Part shown: piece after piece, positions 1 to 8,421 of the stretch | Layout of the letters: the number at the start of each line of letters is the position of its first letter | How positions within the stretch are numbered: position 1 is the stretch's first letter | Notes under the pieces: model-generated | Database searches by the model: none | What the model saw: the letters and a program-made list of their open reading frames with translations, nothing else | What the model was told of the DNA's origin: nothing | Assembly (NCBI GenBank): GCA_934216615.1 | Contig: CAKQCB010000002.1 | Coordinates: 124,001-188,000 of the forward strand | Direction: 5' to 3' | Source of the DNA: an uncultured Anaerolineae bacterium | GTDB taxonomy: Bacteria > Chloroflexota > Anaerolineae > Aggregatilineales > Phototrophicaceae | Length of the DNA stretch: 64,000 nt | Program-made: the position numbers and the translations under genes

Positions 1-397
1 AAAGCGCTTTCCCTAATGGGCTTTCAACAGAAATTTTCCCCTCGGCAGGGTTCGCTTCAGCGGAGCCTACTAAGTGATACACTTCGCTTTCCGTGGTTCC
101 CTCTTCAATGACCGTGACAAAAGTGCCCGGTAAGACTTCTTCTTTCTTACCTTTTTTCTGCTCAATCAGTTGAGCGCTGCTCAAGATTGTTTCAAGGCGG
201 ATAATTTCGCCTTCAACAAAAGCCTGCTCGTTTTTGGCATCTTCATATTCGGCATTTTCACTTAAATCCCCGCCTTCTTCCATTGACAAACGTAAACGTT
301 CAGCAACTTCTTGACGACGATCCTCCTTGAGGTATTTCAAGCGTGCTTCTAAATCTTTTTGTCCTTCAGGAGTTAAATACTGTGGTTGGTTTACCAT
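1..397 (-). CDS. greA: Transcription elongation factor GreA (3' end outside window)
   Basis: About 132 N-terminal residues are visible. The product begins MVNQPQYLTPEGQKDLEARL and continues through a long coiled-coil hairpin containing GGDLSENAEYEDAKNEQ, the acidic-tip signature of GreA, then enters the C-terminal FKBP-like domain before the window ends. GreA binds the RNA polymerase secondary channel and stimulates cleavage of backtracked transcripts. The ATG at 397 is supported by a GAGGAG ribosome site 9 nt upstream. The gene lies downstream of the histidine-kinase operon but is separated from it by a terminator, so it probably has its own promoter. The family assignment is safe; the C-terminus cannot be assessed. 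Confidence 0.95.
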   Translation of the reverse strand, partial: MVNQPQYLTPEGQKDLEARLKYLKEDRRQEVAERLRLSMEEGGDLSENAEYEDAKNEQAFVEGEIIRLETILSSAQLIEQKKGKKEEVLPGTFVTVIEEGTTESEVYHLVGSAEANPAEGKISVESPLGKAL

Positions 398-446
398 CGC
401 TTTGCGACTCCTCTAAAAAAAGCGACAGACCGCGGATATAAATAGG

Positions 447-471
447 AAAAGACACAGCCCTGGGCTGTGCC
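447..471 (-). terminator. Intrinsic terminator after the nth-kinase operon
   Basis: Inverted repeat GACACAGC / GCTGTGCC. On the minus strand it is followed by a short T run (TTTTCC). It lies between the stop of the small histidine kinase and greA. Confidence 0.6.
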
Positions 472-562
472 TCCGCTTTGCTCGGTGCAGGTTCTGTCAT
501 TCACATTAACCAATAAGGTATCATGAAAGCGAACTTCCGTAAAGTAAAAAAGGTATTAAAAA

Positions 563-1459
563 TTATTCTACCGCTGGAAAGCGGATTTTGATGGTCGTTC
601 CGCGCTGTGGTTCGCTCTCAACCATCATTTCAGCGCCATGTGCCTCCAACAATCCACGCGCCGCAGCCACGCCTAAACCACTGCCTTTATAGATGCGCAC
701 GACTTCATTTTCTGAACGGTAGTAAATTTCCCCCATGTGCTTCAGTTCTTCCGTCGTCATGCCAATGCCGTTGTCCTCGATCACAACTTGCAACTGGTTA
801 TCGACCCCTTCCCCACGAACGGTCACTTTGCGCTCACCTTCAGCATCTGCCGCGTGATAGCGCAGCCCATTTTCAACCAACCGTGTGAGTGCTCGCGCCA
901 CAATCTCCGAATCCAGCTTTGCGAACGGCAGACCTTGCGGGACATCAATTTCTAAAGTGCGGCCTAACTGGTCAGCTAACGGTTGCAGAGACTTTTCTAA
1001 ACGTGGGGTCACGTTTTTCAACATATCAAGTTTCAAATCAATGCGCAGGGTTCCGGCGCGCAGTTTATTCATGTCCGAAAGGTCTTGTAATAAGCCTTCC
1101 ATCCGCCGTGTGTTCGACCGCACGACATCCATGAATTGTTTTTGCATGTCGGTCAATGTTCCCGTCATGGGATTCATGAGCATGTCGGAATAACCCCGAA
1201 CACTCGTCAAAGGGTTGCGCAGTTCATGAATGGCATGGCTGAAAAAGCTGGCGACATCCAGCTTATAGGCTTCTAACGTCTCAGTAGATGCGTTCTTTTG
1301 ATCATCCACCGTAGGGCTATCGCTCACGGTGTCAGTCTGTGCAACCCATGATTCCAATGTTTCTATCATCTGCGCGGCACTTGTTTGGTTCTGCTTCGCC
1401 GACTCGATCAACGCTTGCACAGATTCTTTCCAGTTGAATAGTCCTGCATCATGACTCAT
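563..1459 (-). CDS. Histidine kinase without transmembrane segments, 298 aa
   Basis: This is a soluble sensor-kinase core. A non-conserved N-terminal region (about 1-65) precedes a HisKA dimerisation helix with the H-box SHAIHELRNP, where His78 is the predicted phospho-acceptor. The HATPase domain follows, with the N-box RLVENGLRYH, G1 motif DNGIGM and G2 motif GSGLGVA. No membrane helix or recognisable sensor domain is present, so the input is probably cytoplasmic or comes through a partner. It is last in an operon nth / GAF kinase / this kinase, starting 32 nt after the GAF kinase stop, with a purine-rich GAGAGAG ribosome site. No response regulator is adjacent. The kinase assignment is firm; the signal and target are unknown. 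Confidence 0.9.
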   Translation of the reverse strand: MSHDAGLFNWKESVQALIESAKQNQTSAAQMIETLESWVAQTDTVSDSPTVDDQKNASTETLEAYKLDVASFFSHAIHELRNPLTSVRGYSDMLMNPMTGTLTDMQKQFMDVVRSNTRRMEGLLQDLSDMNKLRAGTLRIDLKLDMLKNVTPRLEKSLQPLADQLGRTLEIDVPQGLPFAKLDSEIVARALTRLVENGLRYHAADAEGERKVTVRGEGVDNQLQVVIEDNGIGMTTEELKHMGEIYYRSENEVVRIYKGSGLGVAAARGLLEAHGAEMMVESEPQRGTTIKIRFPAVE

Positions 1460-1491
1460 GGATGCTCTCTCTCTTTGGTCAAAGTAGTTTA

Positions 1492-3351
1492 TTAGGTCTC
1501 ATCAATGGGGATGCTAAAGCTGAATTTGCTCCCCTTCCCCGGTTCACTTTCAATGTGGATGTTACTCCCCATCTGCTTGGTGAGGCTTCGCGCGATGGCA
1601 AAACCTAAACCAGCACCGGTTTGTTCGCGGGTGAACATATCATCTGCACGCCAGAATTTCGTACCAATGCGCGCAACGTCGGCTTTGCACATACCTACCC
1701 CAGTGTCGGCAACGGTGAATTCAATCGCCTTTTCCTTCAGCTTGGCAGATAACGTAATGGTGCCACCCGCTGGAGTATATTTATACGCGTTACTGAGTAG
1801 GTTCGTCAAAACTTGTAACAATCTATAATAATCCGTACGGATTGGCGGAAGGTGCGGTTCGATCTCTTCGATATAGGTTTGTTGGCGTTCACGTAACTGG
1901 GTCGCGTGGAGATGCGCCTTCAAACTTTTACGCAGGCCTGTGAGCACCTTGTCCACATCCAGTTTGGATTTGTTAATGACAAAATGGCCACTTTCGATTT
2001 GGCTGATGTCGGCGATGTCAGAGACGAGCATTTCCATACGGCGCACCGTATCAATGATGCTCTGCATAAAATCTTTAATTTCCGATGGCAAACCGTCAGT
2101 CGATTTGGCGAGGTCGGCATAGCCCAAGATGGTCGTCATCGGCACTTTGAGATCGTGAGCCACCAACGAGACGAACTCCGTTTTGGTCTGGTCAGCTTTG
2201 AGGGCTTGGCTGTAGAGGTTGGCGTTGTCGATAGCGATTGCCGCACGTTGGGCAACCCGTTCTACCCACAGAATATCATCGTCGCTGAACGCGCTTGAGC
2301 GCGTCAAAATGATGACCCCAATCATGTGTTTGGGTGTGCGGATGGGCACGCACAAGACCGAGATTTTTTCTGAGATCAAGTGGCGTGTGATCGAGCGATT
2401 CTGCGCGATCACTTCTCCGACGATTTTAAAGGCGCGGTCGAGAAAGATCGGCTTTGTGTCACCATCTTCGATACCATAATGTTTTTCGGCAATCACGCCT
2501 AATTCGGTGATCAGCCCCAGATGTGCGGTATGAATTTGACCGACTTGGCAAGAGGCTTCAATCGCATACTGCATCGTCAACTGGATGTCCAGCGACCCGC
2601 TCATCTTGAGGTCGAGTTCGCGTAGACGGTTGAGTTCTTCCACACGTCGAATCAAGGCTTGGTCGGTGTCCGCATACAGTTGAGCGTTTTCAATCGCCAC
2701 TGCAATTTGTTTGGCTAACGCATCTAGCGCCATGCGATCATCTTGATCAAAGAGATCGGTCAGGTCGCGGTTGTCTACATAAATAGCGCCAATGATATTA
2801 TCGCGCACCTTGAGCGGGACGACCATCACGCTCCGTAAAGAAAAACGCATCACGCTGTTAAATTTTGCAAAGCGGTCATCTTCTTTGGCATTGGACGTTA
2901 AGATCGGCTCGCCCTGTTCCAGAACCTGATCGACAATCGAATGGCTGAAACCGATGTCGCTTCCCGTCAAGGATTTTTCATCAAAATTATACGACGCGCG
3001 GACGTCAAATTCACCATCTTCGTTCTTCAGGACGATGTAACTGCGTTCAGCGCGTGTGAGTTTCACAATCCCCTGCATGGCGTGGTCGAGTACCGTATGC
3101 GGGTCTAAAGACGCGCCGAGCATACGGCTCACAGAATACAGCATTTCTAAGTGCGCTTCTTTTTTATGCTGTTTCTGTTGGTCTTTCACTTTCTCCAACA
3201 ATTGATCAAAAGAACCTAATTTACGCCAAAGAAAATCAATATCAATACGGCCGGTTTCGGCTTGTTGCAATATTTCGTGAATGGCAATGCGTGCATTCAT
3301 CAGTTCGTGTTCGGTGAGTGTTCCAGTGGTAATGTGCTCTGCATTTTTCAT
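1492..3351 (-). CDS. Tandem-GAF sensor histidine kinase, 619 aa
   Basis: Domain order: an N-terminal coiled region (1-65), a first GAF domain (about 70-225, with RSVMVVPL and IGAIYVDN typical of GAF cores), a second GAF domain (about 245-385), a HisKA helix with FVSLVAHDLKVP (phospho-acceptor His399), and a HATPase domain with N-box QVLTNLLSNAYKY, G1 ADTGVGM and G2 GAGLGFA. No membrane segment is seen, so it is a cytoplasmic sensor; GAF domains bind cyclic nucleotides, tetrapyrroles or other small ligands, and the ligand here cannot be read from sequence. Its start overlaps the stop of nth by 4 bp (ATGA), implying translational coupling, and a second kinase follows directly. Confidence 0.93.
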   Translation of the reverse strand: MKNAEHITTGTLTEHELMNARIAIHEILQQAETGRIDIDFLWRKLGSFDQLLEKVKDQQKQHKKEAHLEMLYSVSRMLGASLDPHTVLDHAMQGIVKLTRAERSYIVLKNEDGEFDVRASYNFDEKSLTGSDIGFSHSIVDQVLEQGEPILTSNAKEDDRFAKFNSVMRFSLRSVMVVPLKVRDNIIGAIYVDNRDLTDLFDQDDRMALDALAKQIAVAIENAQLYADTDQALIRRVEELNRLRELDLKMSGSLDIQLTMQYAIEASCQVGQIHTAHLGLITELGVIAEKHYGIEDGDTKPIFLDRAFKIVGEVIAQNRSITRHLISEKISVLCVPIRTPKHMIGVIILTRSSAFSDDDILWVERVAQRAAIAIDNANLYSQALKADQTKTEFVSLVAHDLKVPMTTILGYADLAKSTDGLPSEIKDFMQSIIDTVRRMEMLVSDIADISQIESGHFVINKSKLDVDKVLTGLRKSLKAHLHATQLRERQQTYIEEIEPHLPPIRTDYYRLLQVLTNLLSNAYKYTPAGGTITLSAKLKEKAIEFTVADTGVGMCKADVARIGTKFWRADDMFTREQTGAGLGFAIARSLTKQMGSNIHIESEPGKGSKFSFSIPIDET

Positions 3352-4085
3352 TTGGCTTTTAATCTCTGAGAGCCTTTGCCCTCACTATAATGTTGTGCAA
3401 AGTAGTCGCAATGTTGAGTTAGTGGGCACCGTTCGCAGAAGGGTCTACGCGCTTGGCAGATTTCCCTTCCCAAACGGATAATATTCAAATGAAACGCATA
3501 ATAATCTTCAGATGGGACGATGGCTTCCATCGCGGGGTGTGCTTTATCCGCGCTGATGCCTTCTCGCACAAACCCGATGCGCTGGCTGACGCGATGCACA
3601 TGCGTATCGACGGGAAAGGCTTCGCGGTTGAAGCCGAAACACAAGACGATTGCCGCTGTCTTTGGGCCGACCCCTTCCAAGCTCTGTAACCACGCACTCG
3701 CTTCAGGCACAGACATCTCATTCAGAAAGTCGATCGAGAGTTCCCCGCGCTGGCGATAAATCTCTCTCAATACCCCTTGAATACGCGGGCCTTTTTGGTT
3801 CGCCAACCCCGCCGGACGGATCGTTTCAACCACGTCTTCGCGAGGGGCTTCCATCACTTCATACCAATCTTTATAGCGTGCTTTGAGCGCATCAAACGCA
3901 CGATCGCGGTTTGCGTCCGTCGTGCTTTGGCTCAAGATACAGTCAACCAGTTCGTCTAATGGAGGCAGTGATTGTCGCCAAAGGGGATGTCCATAAAAAT
4001 CATCGAGGATTTTCGCAACAAACGGATATTTCGCTTTGCGACGCTTAAACTCTTTATCGACAGGTTGGGTTTGTTTTTTTGCCAT
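3348..4085 (-). CDS. nth: Endonuclease III-like DNA glycosylase/AP lyase
   Basis: This is a 245-aa HhH-GPD base-excision repair enzyme acting on oxidised pyrimidines. The helix-hairpin-helix LEGVGPKTA contains the predicted catalytic Lys142, and FPVDTHVHRV supplies the catalytic Asp160. The C-terminus carries the iron-sulfur loop as Cys210-x6-Cys217-x2-Cys220-x5-Cys226, the classic endonuclease III spacing. The length is somewhat greater than E. coli Nth because of a basic N-terminal tail (KKQTQPVDKEFKRRKAKY). It is the first gene of an operon with two histidine kinases, an odd partnership for a repair enzyme. Family membership is clear; precise substrate preference is not. Confidence 0.92.
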   Translation of the reverse strand: MAKKQTQPVDKEFKRRKAKYPFVAKILDDFYGHPLWRQSLPPLDELVDCILSQSTTDANRDRAFDALKARYKDWYEVMEAPREDVVETIRPAGLANQKGPRIQGVLREIYRQRGELSIDFLNEMSVPEASAWLQSLEGVGPKTAAIVLCFGFNREAFPVDTHVHRVSQRIGFVREGISADKAHPAMEAIVPSEDYYAFHLNIIRLGREICQARRPFCERCPLTQHCDYFAQHYSEGKGSQRLKAK

Positions 4086-4148
4086 GTTTAAGTAACTTCT
4101 ATAAATTCAAAAAATTGTAACCACGGTGATGCTATTGTCTAACAACTT

Positions 4149-5216
4149 CTATAAAAAAGCTCCTAAATAGTTCATCGAGGCAATTCTCACAAACTCACCC
4201 AATGAACCATCATCGGTTAATGAGAGCTTCCACGTACCACTGCGCTGTGCATCGGTGAACAAAATCGCGCTGTTATCTTCTGTCCACAAGATCGGGTGTA
4301 ATCGTTCGGATGTCGGCGTTGTGATGATTTGCTGGGTCAAATTGACCAAGTCCACCGCGACAAAAACCGTTTGTAACGTTTGCTCACTCGTACCGAAGCC
4401 CCGCACTTGCGAAAGCGCGTAAACGGCGCGCGTCCCATCATGGGTGATGAGCAGGTCACCCGTTTGAGTATATTCATTGAGGCCGATGGCCTCAATGCGG
4501 TCACTGGTGCCCGCCACTAAATTATAGACAGCAATATCAAAACCTTGCTGAGATAACGCTAAACGCACAAAATGCCCCGCGCCAACCCCGCCCGCGCAAT
4601 AACAACCCGCTTCACCGGGCAAAGACGCGATTTCTTGGGTTTCAATATTGATGGAAAACAAGGACGCATATTGACGGTAGAGCGCAGAATCGCCAATAAA
4701 ATCCGGTTGGTAATCCATATACAAGATTTGTCGTCCATAGTCGAACCCAACAGGAAAAGCGCGGAAGCCATCATTCGGGCCATCGACCAGCACGGATTTT
4801 TGCCCCGTCCCATCGGTTTGAGCGACAAAGGTTTCTGTTATGAGCGCGGATGGCGTTCCGCGTGTGACCGTCCACGCAATCGCGATGCGGTCATCGGAAA
4901 CCGTCCAGTCAATGCGCCGAACATCTTCCCCCCACTGGATGAAAGGATGTGGCATCACGTCACCATCGGCAAACATCATGTTCACTTCATGGGTTTGTCG
5001 GTCTTGAAACAAGATGCTGTCCCGCAAGAGCAGATATTTCTCGCCCAAAACCGTGATAGAGGATTGTTCACCCGTCACCATATTCACGAAGGTGAGCGTA
5101 TCACCTTCGGGGTGATATTCGATGAATATCTGGGTTGGCGGGTTGTTCTGTGCGCGGGTGGGGAACGCCCCCATCAAGACACACAAAAACAAGAACGAAA
5201 AACACTTAATCCACAT
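4149..5216 (-). CDS. Exported beta-propeller-like protein of unknown function
   Basis: This 355-aa protein begins with a signal peptide (hydrophobic FSFLFLCVLMGAFP, then TRAQN as a likely cleavage region). The mature part has repeated short beta-rich segments such as DDRIAIAWT, DGTRAVYALSQ and DNSAILFTDA that resemble PD40/TolB-type propeller blades, but no catalytic motif is seen. One CYC motif (near residue 200) stands out in an otherwise cysteine-poor protein. Its start lies inside the sirtuin 3' end (11-bp overlap), so the two are probably co-transcribed, though a functional link is not apparent. I do not recognise a characterised family. Confidence 0.75.
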   Translation of the reverse strand: MWIKCFSFLFLCVLMGAFPTRAQNNPPTQIFIEYHPEGDTLTFVNMVTGEQSSITVLGEKYLLLRDSILFQDRQTHEVNMMFADGDVMPHPFIQWGEDVRRIDWTVSDDRIAIAWTVTRGTPSALITETFVAQTDGTGQKSVLVDGPNDGFRAFPVGFDYGRQILYMDYQPDFIGDSALYRQYASLFSINIETQEIASLPGEAGCYCAGGVGAGHFVRLALSQQGFDIAVYNLVAGTSDRIEAIGLNEYTQTGDLLITHDGTRAVYALSQVRGFGTSEQTLQTVFVAVDLVNLTQQIITTPTSERLHPILWTEDNSAILFTDAQRSGTWKLSLTDDGSLGEFVRIASMNYLGAFL

Positions 5217-5988
5217 ACGTTAACTTTTCCATTGCAGTGATGATTTGGGGCAAAGCCCGCGCTGAGGCTTGGTCGATCCAAACATCGGCCAAGTCGGTTA
5301 ATTCACTGCGATACGGGTTCACTTCGATGACTTTCGCGCCAATCTCTTTCGCCAAACGCGGAATGTGCGACGCGGGCGAGACCACGCCCGAAGTGCCGAC
5401 AATCATAAAACAGTTTGCCTGCCCCGCAGTTGAGACGGCATCCACCCATGCGTGTTCAGGCAGACGTTCGCCAAACCAAACGACATCGGGACGTAAAAAT
5501 TCCCCACAGTGAGGACACAAAGGAATTTCAGCAATCGGCACTCGTTCTAATTCGACGGTAGTCGGTTCACCTAAACAGTCCACGCTGCATTTATTGGCGA
5601 AAATACTGCCGTGCAAATGGATGATGTTAGACTTCCCCGCTTGCTCGTGCAGATCATCCACGTTTTGTGTGATGAGAGTGGTGTAAGGTTTCAATTGACT
5701 TAGACGGGCGATTGCCTCATGCCCTGCATTGGGCTTGGCTTGACGGACTAACCCGCGCCGATATTCGTAAAAATCCCAGACCAATTGCGGATTGTTGGCA
5801 AATGCCTGTCGTGTCGCTAACTGCTGTGGATCATATTTTGCCCACAACCCCTCAAGTGCATCCCGAAATGTCGGAATCCCGCTTTCTTTGCTCACGCCAG
5901 CGCCTGTGAAAACCACAATTTGTTGACTTTCATTCAGCCATTTTGCAACCACTTCGATTGGATTTTGCGAACCCGTATTGTCTTGCAT
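5206..5988 (-). CDS. Sir2-family NAD-dependent protein deacylase
   Basis: This 260-aa sirtuin has the Rossmann NAD-binding signature GAGVSKESGIPTFR (about 29-42), the TQNVDDLH motif (107-114), catalytic His126 in HLHG, a four-cysteine zinc site (Cys134, Cys138, Cys158, Cys161) and GTSGVVSPAS for NAD ribose binding. It removes acyl groups from lysines using NAD+. The GIPTFR motif and zinc site are intact, so activity is expected. It is divergent from the MFS gene across a 170-bp intergenic region that has a TATAAT-like -10 on the minus strand at 6034-6039 but no strong -35. Substrate class (acetyl or longer acyl) is not determinable here. Confidence 0.93.
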   Translation of the reverse strand: MQDNTGSQNPIEVVAKWLNESQQIVVFTGAGVSKESGIPTFRDALEGLWAKYDPQQLATRQAFANNPQLVWDFYEYRRGLVRQAKPNAGHEAIARLSQLKPYTTLITQNVDDLHEQAGKSNIIHLHGSIFANKCSVDCLGEPTTVELERVPIAEIPLCPHCGEFLRPDVVWFGERLPEHAWVDAVSTAGQANCFMIVGTSGVVSPASHIPRLAKEIGAKVIEVNPYRSELTDLADVWIDQASARALPQIITAMEKLTYVD

Positions 5989-6157
5989 AGTGAAAACAAC
6001 TCAACCGATGAAAGATGGCGAATAATCCTCTCAATTATAACGAATTGTTGCCACAAAGTAACTCGATTGATAAGCCAAGAACGAACTTATGAACAAGTTA
6101 TCGACCCTCAGCGTATATAGCCAGTAAAGATTTAAAGATCAATTTTGATGGTGAAAA

Positions 6158-7510
6158 ATGCGTATCTTCTTTGAACCTGCTATGCGTACTTATATCACAA
6201 TTTGGCTTGGGCAAGTCGCCTCACTTTTGGGGTCAAGCTTGAGCGGGTTTGCTTTGGGGGTCTATGTCTATACCCTGACAGGCTCAACGACGGATTTTGC
6301 TTTGATCTCGCTGTTTGCGGTTTTACCGCGCGTCTTGGTTGCCCCCGTCGCAGGCGTGATTGTTGATCGCTACGACCGCCGAAAAGTCATGATCGCGGGG
6401 GATGCGGTGGCAGGCTTGAGTACCGCCGTCCTCGCCCTCTTATACCTGACAGGGTCGTTACAACTCTGGCATATTTATCTCGGCGCGTTCATCACAGCGA
6501 CAGGAAGCGCGTTTCAATCCCCTGCATATATCGCCGCGACGACGTTACTCGTCCCGAAACAATATTACAGTCGTGTCTCTGGCCTCGCCTATTTAGGGAA
6601 CGCCGTTGCCGATATGCTCGGCCCTGCGTTAGCGGGCATCCTTGTTGGGGTGATCGGTTTAGGCGGGGTGATGCTCATCGACTTCAGCACCTGTATCATC
6701 GCCGTCAGCACGTTACTGCTGGTACGGTTTCCCGCGTTACCTCAGCAAGAAATGACCGAAAAGAAGCCCGCCGAATCTATCTGGAAGTCGATTCGCGCAG
6801 GGTTAGATTACCTCAGCGCTCGGCGTGGGTTGTTGGCATTGGTGATTTATTTCTCATCGCTTAATTTCGCATCTTCGTTTACATACATCCTCATCACGCC
6901 GATGGTGCTCAGCTTCTCGAACGAAGGCAGTTTAGGCATGATCATTTCGGGGTTGGGCGTAGGCTTATTAATCGGCAGTCTCTTGATGAGTACGTGGGGT
7001 GGGCCCAAACGGCATGTCAAATCGATCTTTGGGTTTGGGATTCTCTATGCCATCACCACGATTTTCACGGGCTTTCAGAACATCCCTTTGATCTTAGGCG
7101 CGTCCATCGCGGTGGGCGTCGGCTCACCGATTGTGAATGGGGCCGCCCGCACCTTGTTACAAACAAAAGTCGAGCCTCAAATGCAGGGGCGTGTCTTCTC
7201 CATCCTGACGATGCTATCGATGTCCTCGATGCCGTTGGCATACATCCTCGCGGGGCCGTTGGCGGACAATGTGTTTAATCCCCTTTTGATGCCAAAGGGC
7301 GCTTTAGCCGATAGCGTCGGGCAAATCATCGGGGTGGGCGCGGGGCGTGGGATCGGCTTTTTCATCATCTTGTTAGGGGTGATGAGCTTGGTCGGAACGG
7401 GCATCGCTTATCTGTATCGTCCTTTACGCACGATACAAGAGAGCATACCCGATGTTGAACTACCCAAAACTGAGACAACAGAGGTAATTCCAGAATTACA
7501 AACCGCGTAG
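6158..7510 (+). CDS. Major facilitator superfamily exporter
   Basis: This 450-aa integral membrane protein has about 12 hydrophobic helices. The loop between helices 2 and 3 carries GVIVDRYDRRKVMI, the MFS motif A characteristic of drug/H+ antiporters and EntS-like exporters, and a helix near residue 155 has the glycine-rich LGPALAGILVGVIGLGG. The C-terminal tail is short and hydrophilic. It stands alone, divergent from the sirtuin and convergent with the sugar permease gene. The ATG at 6158 has a GGTGA ribosome site; a second ATG at 6182 is possible. The substrate cannot be inferred. Confidence 0.88.
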   Translation: MRIFFEPAMRTYITIWLGQVASLLGSSLSGFALGVYVYTLTGSTTDFALISLFAVLPRVLVAPVAGVIVDRYDRRKVMIAGDAVAGLSTAVLALLYLTGSLQLWHIYLGAFITATGSAFQSPAYIAATTLLVPKQYYSRVSGLAYLGNAVADMLGPALAGILVGVIGLGGVMLIDFSTCIIAVSTLLLVRFPALPQQEMTEKKPAESIWKSIRAGLDYLSARRGLLALVIYFSSLNFASSFTYILITPMVLSFSNEGSLGMIISGLGVGLLIGSLLMSTWGGPKRHVKSIFGFGILYAITTIFTGFQNIPLILGASIAVGVGSPIVNGAARTLLQTKVEPQMQGRVFSILTMLSMSSMPLAYILAGPLADNVFNPLLMPKGALADSVGQIIGVGAGRGIGFFIILLGVMSLVGTGIAYLYRPLRTIQESIPDVELPKTETTEVIPELQTA

Positions 7511-7520
7511 ATCATCACAA

Positions 7521-7547
7521 AAAGGGCACACATCAGTTGTGCCCTTT
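7521..7547. terminator. Bidirectional terminator between convergent genes
   Basis: Perfect 10-bp stem AAAGGGCACA / TGTGCCCTTT with a 7-nt loop, A-rich on one side and T-rich on the other. It lies between the convergent MFS and permease genes. Confidence 0.8.
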
Positions 7548-7565
7548 GAAAATCTATCGCTCAGG

Positions 7566-8417
7566 TTATTTGTCGCGGGTGATGGCGAAGCCACTCATAA
7601 ATTGTTTTTGGAGCAGCAAGAAGACGATGATCGGCGGGATACTGGCGATCACCGCGCCCAACATCATCGGGCCAAAACTCAAGGCAGAATCGCCCCCCAT
7701 CAAGGTGCGCAAACCTACTTGGATCACTTGGCGTTCTTGTCCCTGAATGATCAGCGCAGGCCAAATGTAACTGTTCCAAACATACACAAATTGGATCACC
7801 GCCAGCGCGCCAATCGTGTTCCAACTCATCGGCACAAGCACCTTAAACAAGAAGGTCATTGGGTTTGCGCCGTCCAATTGTGCTGCTTCGCTCAGCTCTG
7901 CGGGGATGTTGGCAAAGTGCTGACGGAATAAAAATGTCCCCGTCGCACTGGCGAGGAACGGCACGATCAGCGCCCAATAGGTATTGCCCCACCCGATCAC
8001 GTTGACGAAGCGGAACAGCGCGATGAGCAAAATCTCCGTCGGCATCATCAAGGTGATGAGGACAAACCCAAAGACCAACCACTTACCCGGAAACCGAAAG
8101 TACACGAATGCCAACCCTGATAAAAGGGATAATATCGTTTTTCCCACCGTCACGACGACTGCCACAAGGATGGTATTTAACAGGTAATTGGGCAGCTTGG
8201 CGATATTCATCACGATGTTCCAGTTCGTCTCAAAAGCGCTTCCAAAGGTGAACTGGTAACGATAGACCTCGGCATTGGTCTGCGTGCTGACAAGGACCGC
8301 ATAAAAGAGCGGAAAGCCGATGACAATGCAGGCAATCCACAAAATGAGATGTGCATACCAACGTTTAGGAATCCAGCGCCGTAACCCTGATGATTTTTTC
8401 ATCGACATAGAAGACAT
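7566..8417 (-). CDS. Carbohydrate ABC transporter permease (MalG/UgpE type)
   Basis: This 283-aa permease has six predicted transmembrane helices and the cytoplasmic EAA loop EAAQLDGANPMTFLFKVLVP, which contacts the ATPase. It belongs to the binding-protein-dependent inner-membrane family that imports sugars or glycerol-3-phosphate. It is the last gene of a binding protein / permease 1 / permease 2 operon, separated by 4 nt from the upstream permease. No ATP-binding subunit is encoded next to it, so a shared MsmK/UgpC-type ATPase elsewhere is inferred. The substrate is undetermined. Confidence 0.92.
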   Translation of the reverse strand: MSSMSMKKSSGLRRWIPKRWYAHLILWIACIVIGFPLFYAVLVSTQTNAEVYRYQFTFGSAFETNWNIVMNIAKLPNYLLNTILVAVVVTVGKTILSLLSGLAFVYFRFPGKWLVFGFVLITLMMPTEILLIALFRFVNVIGWGNTYWALIVPFLASATGTFLFRQHFANIPAELSEAAQLDGANPMTFLFKVLVPMSWNTIGALAVIQFVYVWNSYIWPALIIQGQERQVIQVGLRTLMGGDSALSFGPMMLGAVIASIPPIIVFLLLQKQFMSGFAITRDK

Positions 8418-8421
8418 CGTT

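Noticed and set aside
4572..5240. 222-codon ORF opposite the exported propeller protein
   Set aside because: Antisense to a gene with a signal peptide; composition is odd (many Arg/His), no recognisable domain.
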